Origin: Pseudomonas sp. GOM6
GTDB lineage: Bacteria; Pseudomonadota; Gammaproteobacteria; Pseudomonadales; Pseudomonadaceae
DNA length: 64,000 nt
Assembly (NCBI RefSeq): GCF_029537485.1
Contig: NZ_JARPUS010000006.1
Location: 124,001-188,000, forward strand
Reading direction: 5' to 3'
The notes below the pieces were generated by a model, which saw nothing but the letters and a program-made list of their open reading frames with translations, searched no databases and was not told the origin of the DNA. Both the position numbers and the translations under genes were made by a program. Shown piece after piece: positions 37,868 to 48,099 of the stretch (position 1 is its first letter; every line of letters begins with the position of its first letter).

Positions 37868-37954
37868 GGCGGCGGCTCGCGATGGGAATGCGGCGATTGT
37901 CCATTGCCAACCTCATCGCGATAATCAGCTCATCCAGCACGAGACTCGTTCCCT

Positions 37955-38857
37955 ATGAGCATGAATAACCTGCTGCCACTGATGGCCAGCTTCGTCCGCG
38001 TGGTGGAGTGCGGCAGTTTCTCCGCCGCGGCGCGCCAGCTAAACACCAGCGGCTCGGCGCTGAGTCGCCAGCTCGCTCAACTGGAGGCGGCGCTGGGCCT
38101 GCGCCTGCTGGAGCGCACGACCCGCCGCCTGCGCCTGACCGAAGCCGGTAGCGAGGTGTTCGAGCGCTGCCGGGAGATGCTCGGCGCCGCCGAGGCGGCT
38201 GTGGCGGTGGGCGAACGACTGATGAGCGCGGCCCGTGGCCAGGTGCGCCTGTCGGTGCCCAAGGCCTTCGGCAAGTACCTGGTCGCGCCGCTGATGGCGG
38301 ATTTTTTGGCGAAATATCCGGAAGTGGATGTCAGCCTGAACCTCAGCGACCGCAGCCCAGACCCGGTCGCCGAGGGCTTCGACCTGATCATCCGCATCAC
38401 CGAGCAGCCGCCGGAGCTGATGGCCGGCCGGCCCTTGTGCCAGGTCGAGCATGTGCTGTGCGCCACGCCGCAATACCTGGCCGACCAGGGTACGCCGCAA
38501 CACCCGCAGGAGCTGGTGCGGCATGCCTGCCTGTACCTGGACGAGCGCGCCGACGACCAACGCTGGCACTTCGCCAAGGCCGGCGAACAATGCACGGTGG
38601 CCGTGCGCGGCCGCTTCGCCAGCAACCACAGCGAAGTGCGCCTCAACGGCGCGCTCAATCACCTGGGCATCGCCTGCCTGCCCAGCTTCACCGCCGCCGA
38701 GGCGCTGGCCGATGGCCGGCTGCTGCAGGTGCTCGGCGACTGGCGCTACACCGGCGCCTACCACGGCACGGCCTGGGCACTGTACCCGTCCAACCGCCAC
38801 CTGCCACCGAAGCTGCGGGTGCTGATCGACCACCTGGCGGCCGGGCTGGCCGGTTAG
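37955..38857 (+). CDS. LysR-family regulator (CrgA-like)
   Basis: The 300-residue regulator has an N-terminal winged helix (MASFVRVVECGSFSAAARQLNTSGSALSRQLAQLEAALGLRLLERTTRRLRLTEAG) and a substrate-binding domain. The start may be either of two ATGs two codons apart; the first is given. It probably regulates the divergent DMT transporter gene. The effector is unknown. Confidence 0.9.
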   Translation: MSMNNLLPLMASFVRVVECGSFSAAARQLNTSGSALSRQLAQLEAALGLRLLERTTRRLRLTEAGSEVFERCREMLGAAEAAVAVGERLMSAARGQVRLSVPKAFGKYLVAPLMADFLAKYPEVDVSLNLSDRSPDPVAEGFDLIIRITEQPPELMAGRPLCQVEHVLCATPQYLADQGTPQHPQELVRHACLYLDERADDQRWHFAKAGEQCTVAVRGRFASNHSEVRLNGALNHLGIACLPSFTAAEALADGRLLQVLGDWRYTGAYHGTAWALYPSNRHLPPKLRVLIDHLAAGLAG

Positions 38858-38884
38858 CCGGCGGCCAGACGCCGCCGCTGAGGC

Positions 38885-39679
38885 CTACACCGCGACCGGC
38901 GCAGGAATGTGCGGGTGGGCCTGGTAGTTTTGCAGCTCGAAGTCCTCGAACGTGAAGGCGAACAGGTCCTTCACTTCCGGGTTGAGGCGCATGGTCGGCA
39001 GCGGCAGCGGCTCGCGGGTCAACTGCAGGTCGGCCTGCTCGATGTGGTTGGCGTACAGATGGCAGTCGCCGCCGGTCCAGACGAAGTCGCCCGGTTCGAG
39101 GTCGCAGACCTGGGCGATCATCAGGGTCAGCAGGGCGTAGCTGGCGATGTTGAACGGCACGCCGAGGAAGATGTCGGCCGAGCGCTGGTACAGCTGGCAG
39201 CTCAGGCGGCCCTCGGCGACGTAGAACTGGAACAGGGTGTGGCACGGCGGCAGGGCCATCTGGTCGACCAGCGCCGGGTTCCAGGCGGAGACGATCAGGC
39301 GGCGCGAGTCCGGGTTGGTCTTGATCATCGCGATCAGCTTGCTGATCTGGTCGATCGACTCGCCGTTCGGCGCCGGCCAGCTGCGCCACTGGTAGCCGTA
39401 CACCGGGCCGAGGTCGCCGTTCTCGTCGGCCCACTCGTCCCAGATGCGCACACCGTTGTCCTTCAGGTACTTGATGTTGGTGTCGCCCTGGAGGAACCAC
39501 AGCAGCTCGTGAATGATCGACTTCAGGTGGCACTTCTTGGTGGTCACCAGCGGGAAGCCGTCGGCCAGGTTGAAGCGCATCTGGTGGCCGAACACCGAGT
39601 AGGTGCCGGTGCCGGTGCGGTCGCTCTTGAAGGTGCCGGTCTCGCGCACCAGGCGCATCAGGTCGAGGTACTGTTTCAT
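38885..39679 (-). CDS. thyA: Thymidylate synthase ThyA
   Basis: The 264-residue enzyme methylates dUMP with methylene-tetrahydrofolate. The catalytic Cys lies in [12 protein letters not shown]. The [10 protein letters not shown] and the dUMP-binding [20 protein letters not shown] blocks are intact, and the C-terminus ends PVAV as usual. It lies 74 bases after lgt on the same strand, a common pairing. An inverted repeat CGGGCGCC/GGCGCCCG at 39701-39718 separates them. Confidence 0.98.
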   Translation of the reverse strand: MKQYLDLMRLVRETGTFKSDRTGTGTYSVFGHQMRFNLADGFPLVTTKKCHLKSIIHELLWFLQGDTNIKYLKDNGVRIWDEWADENGDLGPVYGYQWRSWPAPNGESIDQISKLIAMIKTNPDSRRLIVSAWNPALVDQMALPPCHTLFQFYVAEGRLSCQLYQRSADIFLGVPFNIASYALLTLMIAQVCDLEPGDFVWTGGDCHLYANHIEQADLQLTREPLPLPTMRLNPEVKDLFAFTFEDFELQNYQAHPHIPAPVAV

Positions 39680-39753
39680 CTCAGCTCCGCTGAAGGGTCA
39701 CGGGCGCCGTGGCGCCCGGGCAAAACGCGAATTCTAACCAAGTCGGGCCGGTT

Positions 39754-40545
39754 TCAGGCCGCCGCCTGGCGGCGGTAGGCCCAGACCATCAGGCCAATGC
39801 CGCCGAGGATCATCGGCACGCACAGCACCTGGCCCATGGTTAGCCAGCCGAAGGCCAGGTAACCGAGCTGGGCATCCGGCACGCGGACGAACTCGACGAT
39901 AAAGCGGAACACCCCGTAGCAGGCGGCGAACAGGCCGGACACCGCCATGGTCGGGCGCGGCTTGCGCGAGTAGGCCCAGAGGATCAGGAACAGGGCCACG
40001 CCTTCCAGGGCGAACTGGTACAGCTGCGAAGGGTGGCGAGCCAGCTGCTGCGGGTCGGTGGGGAAGACCATGGCCCAAGGCACATCGGTAGCCTTGCCCC
40101 ACAGCTCGGCGTTGATGAAGTTGCCGATGCGCCCGGCGCCCAGGCCGATCGGCACCAGCGGCGCGATAAAGTCCATCAGCTCGAAGAAGCGCTTGCCGTT
40201 GCGCCGGCCGAACCACCAGGTGGCCAGCATCACGCCGATCAAGCCGCCGTGGAAGGACATGCCGCCTTCCCACACCCGCAGGATCTTCAGCGGCTCGGCG
40301 ATATAGGCGGAGAGATCGTAGAACAGCACATAGCCCAGGCGCCCGCCGAGGATCACGCCCATCGCCACCCAGAACACCAGGTCGGAGAGCTTCTCCTTGC
40401 TCCAACTGGCATCGAACTGGGCCAGACGCCGCGAGGCCAGCCACCAGGCGCCACCGATGCCCACCAGGTACATCAGGCCATACCAATGAATCTGGATCAC
40501 GCCAAGGTCCAACGCGACCGGGTTTATCTGCGGATAAGGCAGCAT
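39754..40545 (-). CDS. lgt: Prolipoprotein diacylglyceryl transferase Lgt
   Basis: The 263-residue inner-membrane enzyme adds diacylglycerol to the lipobox Cys of prolipoproteins. The Lgt signature [15 protein letters not shown] contains the essential Arg. Also present are WYGLMYLVG and [11 protein letters not shown]. Seven hydrophobic helices are seen. It would process lipoproteins such as the Tat lipoprotein at 18490. It is between the SafE permease and thyA on the minus strand. Confidence 0.98.
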   Translation of the reverse strand: MLPYPQINPVALDLGVIQIHWYGLMYLVGIGGAWWLASRRLAQFDASWSKEKLSDLVFWVAMGVILGGRLGYVLFYDLSAYIAEPLKILRVWEGGMSFHGGLIGVMLATWWFGRRNGKRFFELMDFIAPLVPIGLGAGRIGNFINAELWGKATDVPWAMVFPTDPQQLARHPSQLYQFALEGVALFLILWAYSRKPRPTMAVSGLFAACYGVFRFIVEFVRVPDAQLGYLAFGWLTMGQVLCVPMILGGIGLMVWAYRRQAAA

Positions 40546-40555
40546 TCAAAACTCC

Positions 40556-41338
40556 TCAGATCAGGAAATTCACGCCCACTACCAGCAGTAGCAGGGCAAA
40601 CAGGCGCTTGAGCAGGCGTGGCGACAGTTTGTGCGCCAGACGCGCGCCGAAACGGGCGAAGAACATACTGGTGATGGCAATACCGGCCATGGCCGGCAGG
40701 TAGACGAAACCGACGCTCCACGACGGCAACCCAGGCTCCTGCCAACCGATCACCATGAAACTCAGGGCGCTGGCCACGGCGATGGGCAGGCCGCAGGCCG
40801 ATGACGTGGCCACCGCCTGCTGCATCGACACACTGCGCCAGGTCAGGAACGGCACGGTCAGCGAGCCGCCGCCGATACCGAAGATCGCCGAGGCCCAGCC
40901 GATCAGCCCGCCAGCGGCCGTCAGCCCCAGCCTGCCTGGGACAGCGCGGCTGGCCCTGGGTTTCAGCTCCAGGCCCATCTGGATGGCGATGACGATGGCG
41001 AACACGCCGATGATCTTCTGCAGCAACGGGCCGTTGATCGCCGCAGCGGTGAGCGAACCGAGGCCCGCGCCGAGGAGAATACCGAGAGTCATCCAGGCGA
41101 ATATCGGCCACAGCACCGCGCCCTTGCGCTGGTGCTCCAGCACCGAATTGATCGAGGTGAAGACGATGGTCGCCAACGAGGTGCCCACGGCCAGATGGGT
41201 CAGCACCGCCGGGTCGATACCCTGGGCGGTGAAGCTGAACACCAGCACCGGCACGATGATGATGCCGCCGCCGACGCCGAACAGCCCGGCCAACACGCCG
41301 GCCGCGGCGCCCAACAGCAAGTAGAGCAGGAATTCCAT
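40556..41338 (-). CDS. TauE/SafE-family (DUF81) membrane permease
   Basis: The 260-residue protein has about eight membrane helices. The N-terminal GAAAGVLAGLFGVGGGIIIVPVLV and the repeated GWASAIFGIGGGSLTVPFL are the paired family signatures. Relatives export sulfite, sulfoacetate or similar anions. The start is the ATG at 41338, just before the first helix. It lies 10 bases upstream of lgt and is probably in the same transcript. Confidence 0.9.
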   Translation of the reverse strand: MEFLLYLLLGAAAGVLAGLFGVGGGIIIVPVLVFSFTAQGIDPAVLTHLAVGTSLATIVFTSINSVLEHQRKGAVLWPIFAWMTLGILLGAGLGSLTAAAINGPLLQKIIGVFAIVIAIQMGLELKPRASRAVPGRLGLTAAGGLIGWASAIFGIGGGSLTVPFLTWRSVSMQQAVATSSACGLPIAVASALSFMVIGWQEPGLPSWSVGFVYLPAMAGIAITSMFFARFGARLAHKLSPRLLKRLFALLLLVVGVNFLI

Positions 41339-41456
41339 GCAGTCTCCCAATGCGAAGCGGCATGGTAGCGGATGCCCCGGCCGCCCTCCAGCCAGACGCG
41401 GGCTGTCGGAGCTTTGTTGCTAGACTGCGCTCACGCCCGCCGGATCTGGAGCCCCC

Positions 41457-42218
41457 ATGTGCCTGATCGTCTTCGCCTGGCGCCCTGACCACGCCCTGCC
41501 GCTGGTACTGGCCGCCAACCGCGACGAATTCTATGCCCGCAGCAGCCTGCCACTCGGCGAATGGTCGGACATGCCCGGCCTGTTCGCCGGCCGCGATCTG
41601 CAGGCCGGCGGCACCTGGCTGGGGGTGAATCGCAAGGGCCGCTTCGCCGCCCTGACCAATATCCGCGACCCGCATCAGGCCCAAGGGCTTCACTCACGGG
41701 GCGAACTGGCGGTCGAGTTCCTGCGTGGTGAGCGGGATGCCGAGACCTTCCTCGCCGAACTGCAGCCGCGCCTCGGCCTGTATAGCGGCTTCAACCTACT
41801 GCTCGGTGATCGTCACGCCTTGTATTACTTCAACTCCAAGGAAGGCCAGGCCAGACGCCTGCAAGCCGGCCTCTACGGCCTGTCCAACGCCGAGCTGGAT
41901 ACGCCCTGGCCCAAGGTGCTGCGCGCCAGCGAAAAACTCGCGGCAGCCCTGAACACTCCACAGCCAGAACAGCTGCTGGCGCTGATGCGTGACCGCCAGC
42001 AACCGCCAAGGTCGCTGCTGCCGGACACCGGCATCGGCCTCGACTGGGAACAGCTGCTGTCGAGCATGTTCATCGTCGGCCCCGGCTACGGCACCTGCTC
42101 CAGCAACGCACTGCTACTCGATAGCGGCGGCGGCGTGACGCTGGTCGAGCAGCGCTATGACACGCAGGGACAGATTGCCGGCGAATCAGCCATCCAGCTA
42201 CCGGCACCAGCCACCTAA
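41457..42218 (+). CDS. NRDE/TANGO2-family protein
   Basis: The 253-residue protein starts [30 protein letters not shown]. This is the NRDE motif together with the Cys2 that may become an N-terminal nucleophile after Met removal. The eukaryotic relative TANGO2 is linked to Golgi organisation and haem or lipid handling, but the bacterial role is unsettled. Its stop overlaps that of the converging chemoreceptor gene. Confidence 0.9.
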   Translation: MCLIVFAWRPDHALPLVLAANRDEFYARSSLPLGEWSDMPGLFAGRDLQAGGTWLGVNRKGRFAALTNIRDPHQAQGLHSRGELAVEFLRGERDAETFLAELQPRLGLYSGFNLLLGDRHALYYFNSKEGQARRLQAGLYGLSNAELDTPWPKVLRASEKLAAALNTPQPEQLLALMRDRQQPPRSLLPDTGIGLDWEQLLSSMFIVGPGYGTCSSNALLLDSGGGVTLVEQRYDTQGQIAGESAIQLPAPAT

Positions 42219-43711
42219 CCCACCACGAAGCGCCGGCTCAACTCGCCCAGCTTGCGCGCCAGTTCACGCAGACGCTGGCTGTCGCCATCCAGCACCTCGG
42301 CATTCTCGGCATTGCGCTCGGCCACCTGCTGTACGCCAGCCAGGTAGCGACTGACCTCACCACTGGCACTGGCCTGCTCATGGGTCGCCGCGGCGATCAG
42401 CCCACTCATCTGGCTGACGGCTTCGATTTCGGCGACGATGGCCAGCAGCAACTCGCCGGCGCGGTGGCTGTCAGCCACGCAGCGCGTCACCGCCTGCTGG
42501 CTGTCCTGCATGGCATTGGCAGCCTGACGGCTGCTCTGTTGCAGGCGGCCGATGATGTCCTGAATTTCCGCGGTGGAAGCGGCGGTTTTCTGCGCCAGGT
42601 TACGCACCTCGTCGGCCACCACGGCGAACCCGCGACCCTGCTCGCCAGCCCGGGCCGCCTCGATGGCAGCATTGAGCGCCAGCAGGTTGGTCTGCTCGGC
42701 GATGGCGCGGATAACCTCCAGCACCCGGCCGATCTGCTGCGACTGTTCGGCCAGCGCCTGCACCTCCTGACCCGTGCCGTCGATCAGCTCGGCCAGGCTG
42801 GCGATCTCGCCGGCACTCTGGGTCACCGCTGCGCGGCCCTCTACAGCCTTGGCCGTGGCCTCCTGCGTCGCGCCGGCAGCCTGTTGCGCGTGGCTGGCGA
42901 CGGCATCGATGGCGGTGCTCATTTCCTGCATAGTGCCCGCCATGTGCGAGATTTCTTCCAGCTGGAGCGAGGAGCCCTGGCGCAGGTGCTGGGTCGCCTG
43001 CCTTAGGCTGTCGCCGGTTGCGGCCAGCCCCTGTGTATCGGCCAGCACCTCGGCCACCAACTCTTCCAGTTGGGCGAGGAAGTGATCGAAACGCTCCACC
43101 ACCGGCCCACTGGTCCGGGCCCGCAGGCGCAGGTCGATGCGTTCGTCCTGCGCAGTAATGCCCGCCACCACCTGCATCAGCGCCTCGCCCTCGCGTGCCT
43201 CGGCATAGGCCTGACGCGCCAGGTAGATAAGGATGGCGCTCTCCAGCACCACGTAGAAGGCATGCAGGAAGATGATCGCCCAGCTGCCCTGCGGCACCAC
43301 AAAAACACCCACACCTTGTTGCTGCAGGGCAAAGAAGCTCAGGTGATGCACGGCGATCACACCCGCTGCTATCACGATGGGCAGCCAGTCGCGGTAATAG
43401 ACCAGGAAGGCCAGCAGCACGAAGATGCCGAAGTGCATCTCCAGCACCCCGCCGCTCTGGTTGATGTGCAGCGCCGACATCACCATGAACGCCACCGCCA
43501 CGCAGCAGCGCATCAGGCGGCTGCCTCCGACCAGCGCATTGAGCAGGGTCAGCACCAGCGCGGTCCCACCGCCGACCAGCAGTGCTTGCGCCCAGGTACC
43601 GTGCCAGGCGGCCAGGCCGAGCGCATAAAGAAACATCAGCCAGAGCACGCCGAGCATGATGCGGTCGGCTCTGCGGTAATGGGCATCGAGATTGAAGGCG
43701 GACTGGCTCAT
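42215..43711 (-). CDS. Methyl-accepting chemotaxis protein with membrane-embedded sensor
   Basis: The 498-residue chemoreceptor has about six hydrophobic helices in its first 170 residues and no large periplasmic domain. The C-terminal signalling domain contains the hairpin tip [34 protein letters not shown]. Methylation helices flank it. The sensor therefore probably detects a signal in or near the membrane, such as redox or lipid state. No HAMP domain is evident. An 8-bp-armed inverted repeat lies upstream at 43750-43777. Confidence 0.9.
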   Translation of the reverse strand: MSQSAFNLDAHYRRADRIMLGVLWLMFLYALGLAAWHGTWAQALLVGGGTALVLTLLNALVGGSRLMRCCVAVAFMVMSALHINQSGGVLEMHFGIFVLLAFLVYYRDWLPIVIAAGVIAVHHLSFFALQQQGVGVFVVPQGSWAIIFLHAFYVVLESAILIYLARQAYAEAREGEALMQVVAGITAQDERIDLRLRARTSGPVVERFDHFLAQLEELVAEVLADTQGLAATGDSLRQATQHLRQGSSLQLEEISHMAGTMQEMSTAIDAVASHAQQAAGATQEATAKAVEGRAAVTQSAGEIASLAELIDGTGQEVQALAEQSQQIGRVLEVIRAIAEQTNLLALNAAIEAARAGEQGRGFAVVADEVRNLAQKTAASTAEIQDIIGRLQQSSRQAANAMQDSQQAVTRCVADSHRAGELLLAIVAEIEAVSQMSGLIAAATHEQASASGEVSRYLAGVQQVAERNAENAEVLDGDSQRLRELARKLGELSRRFVVG

Positions 43712-43749
43712 GACGACATCTACCTGGCAGAAGCTCAGAAACGAGCAAA

Positions 43750-43777
43750 GTTGTACAAGAACACATTTATGTACAAC
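43750..43777. promoter_or_regulatory. Operator-like inverted repeat upstream of the chemoreceptor gene
   Basis: Perfect arms GTTGTACA (43750-43757) and TGTACAAC (43770-43777) are separated by 12 AT-rich bases. It lies 39 bases before the chemoreceptor ATG, where a promoter would be. The binding protein is not known. Confidence 0.45.
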
Positions 43778-43833
43778 AAGTATAGGCCCAGTGATGCCTC
43801 TTTATCACCCACCGACGCAGGAGAGCACTCCGC

Positions 43834-44691
43834 CTAGCTCCGTCCAGCCAGAACGGCGGCATACCCCTCGCGATAACTCGGATACCGAGGAGCCCACCCC
43901 AGTTCACGGGCACGCGCGTTGAGGCAGCGTTTGCTGCCGGCGCGCCGCACGCTCTGCTGCTCGGCCCAATGCGTGACATCGAGTTGCTCGCGCAGCCAGC
44001 CAACCACCTCATGCAGCGGCGCGGGTTCGTCATCCACCCCGATATAACAGTCTTCCAACACATGCCCCGACACATCCGCCTGCAGTAAAAAGCCCAGCAG
44101 GCCGGCGGCATCGTCGGCATGGATGCGGTTGCCATACAAAGGCGGCTCGGTTGCCACGCGGAAACCCTGGCGCACCTGGCCCAGCAGCCATTCGCGGCCC
44201 GGCCCGTAAATGCCGGCCAGGCGCACCCGCGTCGCCGGTATGGAACTGTCCAGCGCCACCTGCTCCGCTTCGCGCATGATCCGTCCGGAATAGCTCTCGG
44301 CTGTGGCTGGTGAGGTTTCGTCCACCCACTCGCCACCCTGCTGGGCATACACGCCCGTACTGGAGACGAACACCAGGCGCCGCGGCCGCTGCCCATGCTC
44401 GGCCAGCCAGGCCAGCGCATGACGCAAGCCGTCGACATAGGCACGGCGATAGCCTGCCTCGTCATGCTGGCTGGCTGCCGCGCAGTACACCAGATAATCC
44501 AGCGGCCCCTGCGGCCAGGCCGCCGGGCAGCTTGGCTGCTGCAGGTCGCCGGCCACCGGCACAATGGTGGCCGGCAGGTGGGATACATCACGGCGCAGGC
44601 CATAGACCTGCCAGCCCAGCTCGCTCATGCGCTCACCGAGCCGGCTGCCCACATCGCCACAACCGGCGATCAGCAAAGAGTGTTGAGTCAT
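43834..44691 (-). CDS. NAD-dependent epimerase/dehydratase-like (YeeZ-type) protein
   Basis: The 285-residue extended-SDR protein has the nucleotide motif GCGDVGSRLGERM at residues 10-22. A VSSTGVYAQQGGEWVDE block follows, with the expected active-site Tyr. The atypical GxGxxG spacing and small size match YeeZ-like proteins, whose substrate is undefined. It is divergent from exbB. Confidence 0.85.
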   Translation of the reverse strand: MTQHSLLIAGCGDVGSRLGERMSELGWQVYGLRRDVSHLPATIVPVAGDLQQPSCPAAWPQGPLDYLVYCAAASQHDEAGYRRAYVDGLRHALAWLAEHGQRPRRLVFVSSTGVYAQQGGEWVDETSPATAESYSGRIMREAEQVALDSSIPATRVRLAGIYGPGREWLLGQVRQGFRVATEPPLYGNRIHADDAAGLLGFLLQADVSGHVLEDCYIGVDDEPAPLHEVVGWLREQLDVTHWAEQQSVRRAGSKRCLNARARELGWAPRYPSYREGYAAVLAGRS

Positions 44692-44832
44692 CGTTGTTCC
44701 TGTTCCGAGGGAGCTCTACCGGTGAAAATGTTACATCGTTACTTTCATAAACAAGAATTAATTGCAATAATGCCGCACCTTCAACCTGCCCCAAACCCGG
44801 GACAGGCCTCTCTACTACCAGGTCCGGCCAGC

Positions 44833-45936
44833 ATGAACCCTAACGCCCTCCGCGCCCAGCCCACTCCCGCCCCTCGACTGACACTCGCCGCCATCCTGCT
44901 GGGCTTGCTGCTGCCGTTCGGCGCCTTCGCCGAGGAAGCTGCCCTGGCCACACCGGAAGCAGCATCTGCTGTAGCCGCCAGCAGCGAGCAGACGCCACCC
45001 GCCGCCGGGCAGGCGCAACAGGACGCCCTGCTGCAGAAACTGCAGGCCCTCGGCCCGCAGGCCACTGCCGAACAGCTGCGCGAAGCCGCCCGGGAGCACC
45101 TGACGGAAACCGGCGCCTCCGCGGAAGAAATCACCAAGACCCTGCAGGCTCTGAACAACGCCGCCACCCTGGAACAGGATCTGAACAGCCTGTTGGTAAA
45201 CGAAGCCGTGCTGACAGAAGACGAGACCCTGCTGCACGACCTCTCGCCCATGGGCATGTACCGCAATGCCGATATCGTGGTGAAAAGCGTGATGATTGGC
45301 CTGGTGCTGGCCTCGATCCTGACCTGGACCGTGGGGATCGCCAAGGGCCTGGAGCTGCTCATCGCCCGCCGCCGCCTGCGCCGCGAAGTGCCCGAACTGA
45401 AAGGCGCACGCAGCCTGGTCCAGGCTGCCGAGCAGGCTCGCGCCAAGCACAGCTTCAGCAGCCTGCTGATCGAGGACGCCCGCGACGAGCTGCGCCTGTC
45501 CGCCGGCAGCAAGGACAAGGAAGGCATCAAGGAGCGCATCAGCTTCCGCCTGGAACGCCTGGTCGCCGCCAGCGGCCGCAGCATGAGCCAGGGCACCGGC
45601 GTGCTCGCCACCATCGGTTCCACCGCGCCCTTCGTCGGCCTGTTCGGCACCGTGTGGGGCATCATGAACAGCTTCATCGGCATCGCCACGTCGCAGACCA
45701 CCAACCTCGCCGTCGTCGCCCCCGGTATCGCCGAAGCCCTGCTGGCCACGGCCCTGGGCCTGGTCGCAGCCATTCCGGCGGTGGTCATCTACAACGTCTT
45801 CGCCCGCTCCATCACCGGCTACAAAGCCCAGGTCGCCGACGCCTCGGCCCAGGTGCTGCTGCTGGTCAGCCGCGACCTCGACCTGCCGAGTACCGCCGAA
45901 CGCAGCCAGCCGCCCCACGTGGCCAAGGTGGTCTGA
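44833..45936 (+). CDS. exbB: TonB-system proton channel protein ExbB
   Basis: The 367-residue protein has a signal peptide (cleaved near AFAEE), a periplasmic Ala/Gln-rich extension of about 120 residues and the three-helix MotA/TolQ/ExbB domain. Its core shows LATIGSTAPFVGLFGTVWGIMNSF and IAEALLATALGLVAAIPAVVIYN. The long N-terminal extension is typical of Pseudomonas/Xanthomonas-type ExbB and absent in E. coli ExbB. It forms the pentameric channel powering TonB. The start could also be an upstream ATG at 44770; the one chosen places the signal peptide properly. Confidence 0.92.
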   Translation: MNPNALRAQPTPAPRLTLAAILLGLLLPFGAFAEEAALATPEAASAVAASSEQTPPAAGQAQQDALLQKLQALGPQATAEQLREAAREHLTETGASAEEITKTLQALNNAATLEQDLNSLLVNEAVLTEDETLLHDLSPMGMYRNADIVVKSVMIGLVLASILTWTVGIAKGLELLIARRRLRREVPELKGARSLVQAAEQARAKHSFSSLLIEDARDELRLSAGSKDKEGIKERISFRLERLVAASGRSMSQGTGVLATIGSTAPFVGLFGTVWGIMNSFIGIATSQTTNLAVVAPGIAEALLATALGLVAAIPAVVIYNVFARSITGYKAQVADASAQVLLLVSRDLDLPSTAERSQPPHVAKVV

Positions 45937-45939
45937 GCC

Positions 45940-46365
45940 ATGGGTCTGCATCTCAACGAGGGCGGCGACGATCTTCAGGAAAACCACGAGATCAACGTCA
46001 CCCCCTTCATCGACGTGATGCTGGTGCTGCTGATCATCTTCATGGTCGCCGCGCCCCTGGCCACGGTGGATGTGAAGATCGACCTGCCGGCCTCCACCGC
46101 CAAACCGGCGCCGCGCCCGGACAAGCCGATCTACCTGAGCATCAAGGAAGACAACAGCCTGTACCTGGACAACGAGCAGGTCGACCTGGTGCTGCTCGGT
46201 AGCGTGCTGGACAAGCGCACGGCCGGCGACAAGGACAAGACCATCTTCGTCCGCGGCGACAAGGGCGTGGAATACGGCGACCTGATGCGGGTCATGGATA
46301 ACCTGCGCGGCGCCGGCTACCTGAAGATTGGCCTGGTGGGCCTGGAAACGGTCGGCGCGCAATGA
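45940..46365 (+). CDS. exbD: TonB-system protein ExbD
   Basis: The 141-residue protein has a short cytoplasmic N-terminus and a single membrane helix with the proton-carrying Asp in NVTPFIDVMLVLLIIFMV. A periplasmic TolR-like domain follows. Its start lies 3 bases after the exbB stop and its stop overlaps the tonB ATG. Confidence 0.96.
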   Translation: MGLHLNEGGDDLQENHEINVTPFIDVMLVLLIIFMVAAPLATVDVKIDLPASTAKPAPRPDKPIYLSIKEDNSLYLDNEQVDLVLLGSVLDKRTAGDKDKTIFVRGDKGVEYGDLMRVMDNLRGAGYLKIGLVGLETVGAQ

Positions 46366-47066
46366 CCCTCACACGTCGCCTGCCATACTGGGCCATTGCC
46401 CTGCTGGTGGTCATCGGGGCCCATTTCGGCCTGTACCTGATCACTCAGCTCAAGCCCAAGCTGACACCCATGGCACCACCACCAGCGGCCATGATGATCG
46501 AGCTGGAGCCGTTGGTGGCACCGGTCGAACCGCCACCGCCGCCGCCGCAGCCGGTGGTCGAGCCGGACGAGCCGGAGCTGCCGAAAGTGGTCGAGGCGCC
46601 GAAACCGAAGATCGCCATCGTCAAGCCCAAGCCGCAACCCAAGCCGAAGCCGCCGCAGCCCAAGCCGCCCGAGCCCGAGGTCAAACCGCCACAGGAGCCC
46701 GCCCCCGTGGCCGCCCGCGACGAGAAGGCCGCCGCACCGCAGAAGGCGCCGGTCAGCGCACCAACCAAGGCCCAGGTCAGCTGGCAGAGCAAGCTGCTCG
46801 GCCACCTGGCGAAGTACAAACGCTACCCGGAAGATGCCCGCCGCCGTGGCTTCGAAGGGGTCAACCGCCTGCGCTTCGTGCTCGACGGCAACGGCAAGGT
46901 GCTGTCCTACGCGCTGGTCGGCAAGTCCGGCAGCGCCTCGCTGGACCGCGCCACCCTAGAGATGATCCGCCGCGCCCAGCCGCTGCCGGCGCCGCCGGCG
47001 GACATGCTGCAGAACGGCCAGCTGGAGATCGTCGCCCCCTTCGTCTATTCCCTCGAACGGCGCTGA
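46362..47066 (+). CDS. tonB: Energy transducer TonB
   Basis: The 234-residue protein has one N-terminal membrane helix (about residues 8-28), a long Pro/Lys/Glu-rich spacer with repeated PKP and EP units, and a C-terminal TonB domain (YPEDARRRGFEGVNRLRFVLDGNG). It spans the periplasm and opens siderophore and B12 receptors. No receptor gene is adjacent, so it is probably a general TonB. The ATG overlaps the exbD stop. Confidence 0.95.
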   Translation: MTLTRRLPYWAIALLVVIGAHFGLYLITQLKPKLTPMAPPPAAMMIELEPLVAPVEPPPPPPQPVVEPDEPELPKVVEAPKPKIAIVKPKPQPKPKPPQPKPPEPEVKPPQEPAPVAARDEKAAAPQKAPVSAPTKAQVSWQSKLLGHLAKYKRYPEDARRRGFEGVNRLRFVLDGNGKVLSYALVGKSGSASLDRATLEMIRRAQPLPAPPADMLQNGQLEIVAPFVYSLERR

Positions 47067-47078
47067 TCAGGCCCGTGC

Positions 47079-47110
47079 AACCGCCCTGCAACTTGCCGTG
47101 CAGGGCGGTT
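47079..47110 (+). terminator. Hairpin after tonB
   Basis: The arms AACCGCCCTGCA (47079-47090) and TGCAGGGCGGTT (47099-47110) are perfect with an 8-base loop. The following sequence is only weakly T-rich, so it may be an mRNA-stabilising or Rho-assisted terminator. Confidence 0.6.
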
Positions 47111-47163
47111 GGTTCCATTGAAGACAGCGGCTATGCTTGCTCGCATCTCAATGGACTAAAACT

Positions 47164-48099
47164 ATGACCCTCACCGAACTGCGCTACATCGTCACCCTCG
47201 CCCAGGAACAGCACTTCGGCCGCGCCGCCGAGCGCTGTCATGTCAGCCAGCCGACCCTGTCGGTGGGCGTAAAGAAGCTGGAAGACGAGCTCGGCGTACT
47301 GATCTTCGAGCGCAGCAAGAGCGCGGTGCGCCTGACCCCGGTCGGCGAGGGCATCGTCACCCAGGCGCAGAAGGTGCTGGAACAGGCCCAGGGCATCCGC
47401 GAGCTGGCCCAGGCCGGCAAGAACCAGCTGGCCGCGCCGCTGAAGATCGGCGCCATCTACACGGTCGGTCCCTACCTGTTCCCGCACCTGATCCCGCAAC
47501 TGCACCGGGTCGCCCCCGATATGCCGCTGTACATCGAGGAAAACTTCACCCACGTGCTGCGCGACAAGCTGCGCACCGGCGAGCTGGACGCGATCATCAT
47601 CGCCCTGCCGTTCCAGGAAGCCGATGTGCTGACCAAGCCGCTGTACGACGAGCCGTTCTTCGCCCTGCTGCCGGCCGGCCACCCCTGGGCCCAGCTCGAC
47701 ACCATCGACAAGGACATGCTCAACGACAAGAGCCTGCTGCTGCTCGGCGAAGGCCACTGCTTCCGCGACCAGGTACTGGAAGCCTGTCCGTCGCTGCGCA
47801 AAGGCGGCGAAGACAGCGCCAAGCACACCACGGTGGAATCCAGCTCGCTGGAAACCATCCGCCACATGGTTGCCTCGGGCCTGGGCATCTCCATCCTGCC
47901 GTTCACCGCCGTGGACAGCCACCACTACGCCCCGGGTGTGATCGAGATCCGCCCGCTGACTGCGCCGGCTCCGTACCGCACCGTCGCCATTGCCTGGCGC
48001 GCCAGCTTCCCGCGGCCCAAGGCCATCGAGATCCTCGCCGACTCGATCCGCCTGTGCTCGGTGGCCGCCCGTCCCCAGGGTGAAGCCCTGCCGGCATGA
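47164..48099 (+). CDS. oxyR: Hydrogen-peroxide-sensing regulator OxyR
   Basis: The 311-residue LysR-type regulator has the N-terminal winged helix MTLTELRYIVTLAQEQHFGRAAERCHVSQPTLSVGVKKLE. The redox pair is visible in GEGHCFRDQVLEACPSL, matching Cys199 and Cys208 of OxyR. It activates peroxide defence genes. The start is the ATG at 47164. It is coupled to recG, whose ATG overlaps its stop, an arrangement also known in P. aeruginosa. Confidence 0.96.
   Translation: MTLTELRYIVTLAQEQHFGRAAERCHVSQPTLSVGVKKLEDELGVLIFERSKSAVRLTPVGEGIVTQAQKVLEQAQGIRELAQAGKNQLAAPLKIGAIYTVGPYLFPHLIPQLHRVAPDMPLYIEENFTHVLRDKLRTGELDAIIIALPFQEADVLTKPLYDEPFFALLPAGHPWAQLDTIDKDMLNDKSLLLLGEGHCFRDQVLEACPSLRKGGEDSAKHTTVESSSLETIRHMVASGLGISILPFTAVDSHHYAPGVIEIRPLTAPAPYRTVAIAWRASFPRPKAIEILADSIRLCSVAARPQGEALPA

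Noticed and set aside
39701..39718. Inverted repeat CGGGCGCC/GGCGCCCG between lgt and thyA as a terminator
   Set aside because: The loop would be only two bases and no T run follows; it is likely chance in GC-rich DNA or a minor structure.
44735..44775. A possible Fur box upstream of exbB
   Set aside because: The AT-rich sequence matches the 19-base Fur consensus at only about half the positions in any register I tried; too weak to call.
44815..46362. A 515-codon minus-strand frame across exbB and exbD
   Set aside because: It is a shadow of the exbBD genes, whose motifs are intact on the plus strand.
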